A DNA stretch of 11,517 nucleotides from Fidelibacterota bacterium (lineage in GTDB: Bacteria; Fidelibacterota; UBA2242; JAFGTP01): contig JAIPJV010000038.1 in assembly GCA_021734005.1 (NCBI GenBank), positions 1 through 11,517 on the forward strand, in the 5' to 3' direction. A model generated the notes under the pieces. It saw only the letters and a program-made list of their open reading frames with translations. It was not told the origin of the DNA and did no database searches. Every line of letters begins with the position of its first letter. The first letter of the stretch is position 1. Positions 6,628 to 11,517 of this stretch are shown here, piece after piece. The translations under genes and the position numbers were made by a program.

Positions 6628-7830
6628 TTAAATGATCCCCACCTCTTTACCACACTTTTCCAGAATATTGAGTCCCTTTTCTATTTGGGCTTCGGTATGA
6701 GTTGCCATAACGGAAAGCCTAATTCTGCTCTGGTCCGATGAAACGGCTGGATAACGGATGGCACTTGCTAAAATTCCATTTTTGTAAAGTTGTCGTGATA
6801 ATTTTATGCTTTTCTTATTATCACCAATGAAAATTGGAATAATCTGAGTCTCACTGTTTAAAATATTGTAGCCCATTTTTTTGAGACCTGAACGCAAATG
6901 CTCTACATTTTTATGCAAATTTATTCTTAATTCGGGTTGTTCTTTAATTATCCTGAGTGCAGTTTGCATGGCAGCAGCTTGTTCAGGCGGAAGAGTAGAT
7001 GTAAAAACATAAGAATGGGACCTGACCTTAAGCATTTCTATCACTTCCCGTGGACCAGTTATGAATCCGCCCAGACCACCCGTTGCTTTACTCAAAGTTC
7101 CCATAACAATATCAATTTCATCTTCAACTCCAAAATATTCCGGAGTTCCCCGACCATTCTCCCCAATAACTCCAGTAGCATGAGCGTCATCGACCATTGT
7201 CATGGCATTATATTTTTTTGCCAGTTCAACAATTTTGTCGAGAGGCGCCATATCTCCGTCCATACTAAAGACACCATCAGTGATAATTAGTTTTCGTTTA
7301 TCTTTATTGCGGCGTAGAATTTTTTCCAGATGATTCATGTCATTGTGGAGATAGCTTTTAGTATTTGACTGGCTCAATTTGCAGCCATCAATTATACTTG
7401 TATGGGCAAGAATATCTTTGATTATCAGATTGTTTTTATTATTGATACTGGGAAGATCATAGGCTCTGTAGCTGTCCATAATTGCTGGAATGGCACCAAT
7501 ATTAGCCATAAATCCACTTAAAAAGACAAGGGCATCTTCGGTGTTCTTAAAATCTGAGATAGCCCGCTCAAGGTCTTCTAAAACATGTAAATTGCCAGCA
7601 ACTAAGCGGGATTCACAGGTTCCGATTCCATAGGTTTTGACAGCTTCAATCGCAGCCTGTTTAACCTTGGGGTGAATGGAAAGCCCGAGATAATTATTTG
7701 AACAGAAGCATAAAAATTTTTTATCAGGAGCAAGAGTTAGCTCCGGATAGGCTATATCATTTACAATAGGAATATCAGGATATAGATCTCTTCTTTTTGC
7801 TTCCTGATAGAGGTTTTTAATGTATTTCAT
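6628..7830 (-). CDS. PLP-dependent alpha-oxoamine synthase, substrate unknown
   Basis: This 400-residue soluble enzyme is a fold-type I PLP enzyme of the family that includes 2-amino-3-ketobutyrate CoA ligase, BioF, serine palmitoyltransferase, 5-aminolevulinate synthase and CqsA/LqsA. These condense an acyl thioester with an amino acid and release CO2. Landmarks are SNNYLGL (44-50), SRLVAG (74-79), His143 in AHTSIIDG (stacks on PLP), DDAHATGV with Asp214/Asp215 and His217, the Schiff-base lysine Lys248 in TLSKATGG, FTSTLPP (276-282) and the C-terminal RIRLSVMATHT (369-379). A stretch of about 12 extra residues (near 118-132) lies between the SGFMAN helix and AHTS compared with ketobutyrate ligase. 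The ATG at 7830 has GGAGG four bases upstream and overlaps the previous gene by 14 bases. The exact product cannot be read from the sequence. A diffusible ketone-type signal is the favoured inference from context; sphingolipid-type or ordinary amino-ketone synthesis are alternatives. Confidence 0.85.
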   Translation of the reverse strand: MKYIKNLYQEAKRRDLYPDIPIVNDIAYPELTLAPDKKFLCFCSNNYLGLSIHPKVKQAAIEAVKTYGIGTCESRLVAGNLHVLEDLERAISDFKNTEDALVFLSGFMANIGAIPAIMDSYRAYDLPSINNKNNLIIKDILAHTSIIDGCKLSQSNTKSYLHNDMNHLEKILRRNKDKRKLIITDGVFSMDGDMAPLDKIVELAKKYNAMTMVDDAHATGVIGENGRGTPEYFGVEDEIDIVMGTLSKATGGLGGFITGPREVIEMLKVRSHSYVFTSTLPPEQAAAMQTALRIIKEQPELRINLHKNVEHLRSGLKKMGYNILNSETQIIPIFIGDNKKSIKLSRQLYKNGILASAIRYPAVSSDQSRIRLSVMATHTEAQIEKGLNILEKCGKEVGII

Positions 7831-8347
7831 TTTTCCTCCAGCAAATATATTTACGTACTTCTTTTGTGATGCATTTATTACTAACCGGACAATCCATGCA
7901 AATCAGGCAAAAGTGAAAATAGGCATAAGTTAAACACAGTAAAGGATATCCAATTGCAAAAATAGGATTCAGTTTATACAACCAGTAAATGGGGAATAGG
8001 ATAATGACAACAATCACAAAAGTTGAACCCAATTCCATGAACATATTCAAGCCCTGGCGGGATTTATCGATACCATTATAAAAATATTTTTCATAGATAA
8101 AACTGCTGAAAATAAAGGCTCCGATAGGATGGCACCATTTTCCGGCATGAGGACATTGAAGATCAGCACAGCAGTAACCTTCACAAAAGTTAGCAAATAT
8201 CCAGAGAGCCACATAAATAATGGTTAAAAAAGGGTTAAACTGCCAGAGGGCTACAGATACCAGAACCAGAGTAATCAGCATTGGCGTAGCCAAAATCCAG
8301 TAGATACCTCTATTTTTACAATTATTGCAGGTGCTTTTGTTATTCAT
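7817..8347 (-). CDS. Small Cys-rich four-helix membrane protein, unknown function
   Basis: I do not recognise this 176-residue protein. It has about four hydrophobic helices (roughly 15-34, 37-54, 105-125, 128-148) and thirteen cysteines in clusters: CNNC at 7-10, then Cys55, Cys59, Cys60, Cys65 and Cys72 in the region CEGYCCADLQCPHAGKWC, then CLICMDC (147-153) and Cys159 in CPVSNKC, and Cys169. Each cluster stands beside a membrane helix, which suggests metal or Fe-S binding or redox chemistry on one face of the membrane. No signal peptide or known enzyme motif is seen. GGAGAGG precedes the ATG at 8347. The gene starts 17 bases after the 7-TM/DUF835 gene and overlaps the oxoamine synthase start by 14 bases, which points to translational coupling and a role linked to that enzyme. 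Its slot recalls that of the membrane protein HdeD in the Legionella lqs locus, but I see no sequence link. Confidence 0.8.
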   Translation of the reverse strand: MNNKSTCNNCKNRGIYWILATPMLITLVLVSVALWQFNPFLTIIYVALWIFANFCEGYCCADLQCPHAGKWCHPIGAFIFSSFIYEKYFYNGIDKSRQGLNMFMELGSTFVIVVIILFPIYWLYKLNPIFAIGYPLLCLTYAYFHFCLICMDCPVSNKCITKEVRKYICWRKNEIH

Positions 8348-8363
8348 GCCCTCTCCTTAATGT

Positions 8364-9962
8364 TTATTTTTCCTGTGTTTCATTATTACTATTCCTGGAT
8401 AATTTCACGTCCAATATTTCAGCGATTCTTTGCTTTTCTTCGGATGAATATTTCCCCAGATTGAGGATAATTAGCAAATTAGCAAGATGATTTTTACAGA
8501 TGGATTTGAGAAATTTCACAAATTTAATCGTGTTTTCAATGCCATTGGCTACATTAATTTCTCTTAAACAATCGATTAAAATTACCATGCTGGGATAATT
8601 GTTGATATTCTCAGCAATTGTTTTTTGAATTTGGACTATGTTTTTTGGTGAGAGAGTGGATTCCTTTTTATTAGAACGAAAAGTCAACCAAGTTATTTTA
8701 ACATTATTGAAATCATATTTATCCCGTAATCGATCAGGATCATATTTAGTCAAACAGAGGCCCTGAAGACCCTTTTCGGTGGCTGCATGGAGCTGTTGGT
8801 ATGCTTCTTCCTTGTTTTCCAGAAAAACTTTGCATCTTCCTTTTTCCATCTGTTTATAAAGTTCGGGAATTAACCGCTCCGGCAATTTTGCGAAAATTCC
8901 AGTCCCATAAACAAATCCACCATGTTTTTTGATAATTTTTTGAAACCAATCATCGGCTTCAGGTCGGGAATTGATTCTTAAAATATCATAGGATCTAACC
9001 AATAAAGTGGTGAATTCCTGGATCGATTCATCAAACCATTCAAATTTTTTCATAACTTTGAGAATATTATCAGGAATAGTCTTGATCTGATGTTCATCAA
9101 TATACTCAGGTGCAAAAACCAGCTGACTGTTATCAATTACTTTCACAAGTTTTTTCATTCCCATAGCATCAATATAATCTCTAAATTTAAAGCTGCTCTC
9201 ACCTAATTCCCGTCCGGGGATAATTTTTTTCAATTTATTCAAAAATTCTAAATAAGCCGATTCCAGATAGTCAAGAGATTTATTAGAGCTAATTGGCTGG
9301 TCAGGTAAATTGATAGCAAAGGCAATAATTAAAAACATTAATGTAGCAAATACACCACCAAGGGGAGGTACTTGAGTATGCTCTCCCAGCCAAATATTAG
9401 AGGCCATTAGTCCAGTAGAACTGATCAGGAAACCAATTAAAATTATAGTATGCTTTTTTCTGGTAATTCCTGCTGATCTACCAATTAAGCGAATTCCTGT
9501 AATAATTGTAGCCAAAAAATAAGTGCCAACTATTATGTAATAAATGTTGAAAATATTGCTTGATAATTTATATGACCAGCCTAATTTGTCTCCAGCCCAG
9601 ATAATTTCATAGGGATGAAAAAAGCAAATATAAAGCCCCAAAATAATGGCCGGTAAAACTACAGTGATATATTTTAATTTATAGGAAATGAATAACAGAA
9701 ACATGAGGAATAGAAGGGGAACGCTCAAAGATATCATAATATAATCAAGGCCAAGAAATAAGCTAGAAATCTCTGAATTTGGGGCGTTGCGATGAAAGAA
9801 AGCAAATAATTGCCATAATCCCAGGGAAAGACCATACAGGAAAAATACACGATAGATCCAGCTTCCTTTATTTTTTCCGATCAAATATATCGATAAGAAA
9901 AGGACAATCAAACTTCCGAAAAGATATTGAAATGTCCAGGGGATCAACTGGAAATTGTACAT
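8364..9962 (-). CDS. Large 7-TM receptor-like protein with middle domain and DUF835
   Basis: This 532-residue membrane protein has seven predicted helices (about 12-29, 35-56, 72-94, 98-116, 136-158, 171-191, 199-219), resembling a HisKA_7TM sensor domain. A cytoplasmic middle region follows at about 235-365. It ends in a DUF835-type domain (about 368-505) with GLCLTKYDPDRLRDKYDF (401-418), ITWLTFR (423-429) and VILIDCLREINVANG (460-474). No kinase or output domain is present. The ATG at 9962 is chosen: its A is the last base of the preceding TGA stop (TGATG overlap), and GAGGA lies seven bases upstream. An in-frame TTG one codon earlier has poorer spacing. Compared with the second 7-TM protein at 5452-6612 it has about 130 extra residues between the helices and DUF835. 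That extra region weakly resembles the region between the membrane part and the coiled coil of the kinase at 3702-5441. Sensing role inferred. Confidence 0.8.
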   Translation of the reverse strand: MYNFQLIPWTFQYLFGSLIVLFLSIYLIGKNKGSWIYRVFFLYGLSLGLWQLFAFFHRNAPNSEISSLFLGLDYIMISLSVPLLFLMFLLFISYKLKYITVVLPAIILGLYICFFHPYEIIWAGDKLGWSYKLSSNIFNIYYIIVGTYFLATIITGIRLIGRSAGITRKKHTIILIGFLISSTGLMASNIWLGEHTQVPPLGGVFATLMFLIIAFAINLPDQPISSNKSLDYLESAYLEFLNKLKKIIPGRELGESSFKFRDYIDAMGMKKLVKVIDNSQLVFAPEYIDEHQIKTIPDNILKVMKKFEWFDESIQEFTTLLVRSYDILRINSRPEADDWFQKIIKKHGGFVYGTGIFAKLPERLIPELYKQMEKGRCKVFLENKEEAYQQLHAATEKGLQGLCLTKYDPDRLRDKYDFNNVKITWLTFRSNKKESTLSPKNIVQIQKTIAENINNYPSMVILIDCLREINVANGIENTIKFVKFLKSICKNHLANLLIILNLGKYSSEEKQRIAEILDVKLSRNSNNETQEK

Positions 9963-11517
9963 CAAATATTCCTCAACTTATCTACAAGTTCGTGTTCATC
10001 CATGGAAATTATTTTGGGCGGTTTAATCTGTCCCAAAGCAACTCCTTCTTTTTTCTTGCTCATTATATAGCGCATGAAAGTTCCGTCTTCCAGGTATTCC
10101 ACTGTAATTATGTCTTCAGGATCATTGATATTGAAATCTTTTAGGTAATTGTTGAAATAAAGTGATTTTTTCTTGAGAGCTTTGAAAAATCTTGCTGCTG
10201 CTTCAGATGGCTGACAACCCCAGACATTTTCCATTAAGACACGTAATTTTTCTCTAGGGTTGGTGGCCTTATATGCTGACCATTTTTCAAAACCATCAAG
10301 GCCTGTTTCCAGAACTGCTTCAGTCATTAAGCGTTCTGAAACTCGAAAATAACCAAAAAAATCCAGCCAATTTTCTTTCCTTCCTTCACAATCAAATATC
10401 GGCATTCCATTATCCTTGATATCAACAACCCGAAAAATATCACCTGTTTTATATCGGATCAGCATTGATCCAAAGGAAGTGCCTACCAGTTCATATGTGT
10501 GACCTTTTTGTAATTCAGTTAACTTATTGATTTCCCCTTTTTCATCAAGAAACTCAAAATAGCAAGAACGTAAGGTAGGAATGAGATAGCGTTTTTTCTG
10601 GGGACGACCATACATTACAATCCCTAGTTCTGAAATTATATAACCATTGAGAGGATCAAAACCAAATTGTTCCCGTAAATAATTGAAATATAGTTTGGCA
10701 TCAACCCCGGCAATTCCCACACCTTTTAATGGTAGTAAATCTTTCAATTTTCGCTCTTCATTTTTAAATAAACTGGCTTTAAGATATTTTAAATATAAAT
10801 AAATTTTTAGAGGACCAAAATTTAGCGATTTATAATAATTTTTAAATAATTCATCAGGATTTTTCAGATAATCACAGATTAATTTTAAAGGAGAAGCCAC
10901 ACCGCCAAAGCCATCAAACTTTTCTCCATCTTTTATCATTTCTGCAATCAGAGTTATTTTCTGAAGCATATTTGAAGTTGATTCCATGATTTTCTGAGAA
11001 GGGCTGAGTTCAAAAACATCGTCCCAGGCCTGGCCAGTTATCATGGCTGGATAAGGTGGCGGTGCAAGAATATTTAAAATTTTATCTCCGGGTTCAACTT
11101 TAGTTGTCCCCCACTCTTCACTTCCGCCTATTACCACGATGGCAATTGAATCCATGATGAGTTGTTGCTCAAATTCTTTTGTATAAGCAAACCATTTTGA
11201 TTGCCCAGTCGTACCAGAAGTTTTTCCGCAATAACTATATTCACCAGGAAGCCAGTCGTCAAGCATAGGCGAAACCTGGCCACTAATCCGTTTGTAATAA
11301 TCCCATAATAACTCATTCTTTTTTTGAGGGATATTCTTACTGAGTTTCCTTACTTTTTCTCCAAATTCATGCAAAATAGGATAATCACTATAATCTGTTA
11401 ATGGTACTTCTTCAAAATCGCTTGCATTGGGAGCCAATTCTGCAGCCATTTTTGTTTTTTCCCAGCGGGCAAAATGTTTCTGGAGCCTGTCATTATTATA
11501 TTGCAATTGTTCGTGAA
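9962..11517 (-). CDS. GH3-like acyl-adenylating enzyme (5' end outside window)
   Basis: The frame is open to the window edge. Counting from an in-frame TTG at 11506, which has no ribosome site, 514 residues are visible; a few more codons probably lie beyond the edge. It belongs to the acyl-adenylate-forming superfamily and best fits the GH3 branch. It has the ATP phosphate loop TSGTTGQSKW (96-105), YIISELG (289-295), RYKTGDIFRV with Asp356, and a C-terminal GQIKPP (492-497) that matches the Gly-Gln-x-Lys signature of GH3 proteins. Such enzymes activate a carboxylic acid with ATP to an acyl-AMP and pass the acyl group to an amine or thiol; plant members make hormone-amino acid conjugates. No carrier-protein domain or membrane segment is seen. 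It is the first visible gene of the seven-gene operon and overlaps the next by one base. It could supply the acyl group to the oxoamine synthase or modify its product. Substrate unknown. Confidence 0.75.
   Translation of the reverse strand, partial: HEQLQYNNDRLQKHFARWEKTKMAAELAPNASDFEEVPLTDYSDYPILHEFGEKVRKLSKNIPQKKNELLWDYYKRISGQVSPMLDDWLPGEYSYCGKTSGTTGQSKWFAYTKEFEQQLIMDSIAIVVIGGSEEWGTTKVEPGDKILNILAPPPYPAMITGQAWDDVFELSPSQKIMESTSNMLQKITLIAEMIKDGEKFDGFGGVASPLKLICDYLKNPDELFKNYYKSLNFGPLKIYLYLKYLKASLFKNEERKLKDLLPLKGVGIAGVDAKLYFNYLREQFGFDPLNGYIISELGIVMYGRPQKKRYLIPTLRSCYFEFLDEKGEINKLTELQKGHTYELVGTSFGSMLIRYKTGDIFRVVDIKDNGMPIFDCEGRKENWLDFFGYFRVSERLMTEAVLETGLDGFEKWSAYKATNPREKLRVLMENVWGCQPSEAAARFFKALKKKSLYFNNYLKDFNINDPEDIITVEYLEDGTFMRYIMSKKKEGVALGQIKPPKIISMDEHELVDKLRNI

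Noticed and set aside
6937..7290. Plus-strand open frame of 117 codons inside the oxoamine synthase gene
   Set aside because: It lies fully opposite conserved PLP-enzyme motifs, and its translation is rich in S, F, H and N with no recognisable fold.
9779..10144. Plus-strand open frame of 121 codons across the GH3-like/7-TM gene junction
   Set aside because: It is opposite two strong genes that overlap by one base; the composition is not protein-like and there is no promoter.
11504..11506. TTG 11506 as the true start of the GH3-like gene
   Set aside because: The frame stays open to the window edge and no ribosome site is seen in the bases before it, so the real start is probably outside the window.
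1..11517. Mobile element, CRISPR array, tRNA or rRNA
   Set aside because: No transposase or integrase, no regularly spaced repeats, and no tRNA- or rRNA-like sequence was noticed on either strand.

Overview
The window looks like chromosomal DNA from a low-GC, probably anaerobic bacterium. The signs are AT-rich intergenic DNA with long A and T runs, strong purine-rich Shine-Dalgarno sites before almost every gene, sigma70-type promoter boxes, and some TTG starts. The lineage cannot be fixed from the sequence. The mix of a DUF3467 protein, a stand-alone homocysteine methyltransferase and HisKA_7TM/DUF835 sensors would suit a Cloacimonadota-like bacterium or another deep-branching anaerobe, but this is a low-confidence guess. 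I see no transposons, phage genes, CRISPR, tRNA or rRNA.

Left part (1-2086). The first 22 bases are the start of a gene that reads leftward out of the window. A 340-base divergent intergenic region follows. It holds two near-consensus plus-strand promoters that share an 11-base core, a dyad-symmetric element, and a tandem 11-base repeat. A three-gene plus-strand operon comes next: a zinc-ribbon protein with a very acidic tail, a DUF3467 protein, and a stand-alone homocysteine S-methyltransferase domain protein.

Right part (2142-11517). Seven minus-strand genes lie nearly end to end, with overlaps of 1 and 14 bases and gaps of 10-36 bases, each with its own ribosome site. They read right to left as one operon. 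The order of transcription is: a GH3-like acyl-adenylating enzyme (5' end outside the window), a 7-TM protein with a DUF835 domain, a small Cys-rich membrane protein, a PLP-dependent alpha-oxoamine synthase, a second 7-TM/DUF835 protein, a membrane histidine kinase of the HisKA_2 class, and a soluble REC-kinase-REC hybrid protein.

How they may work together. Two biosynthetic enzymes, one activating an acid and one condensing an acyl group with an amino acid, share an operon with three membrane receptor-like proteins and a phosphorelay. This recalls the CqsA/CqsS and LqsA/LqsS alpha-hydroxyketone quorum-sensing loci, where an alpha-oxoamine synthase makes the signal read by a neighbouring membrane kinase. 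Here the protein families are different: a GH3-like enzyme, DUF835 receptors without a kinase domain, and a HisKA_2 kinase. The best reading is a candidate, possibly undescribed, self-made chemical signal and its sensing pathway. The operon layout and domains are read from the sequence; the signalling role is inference.
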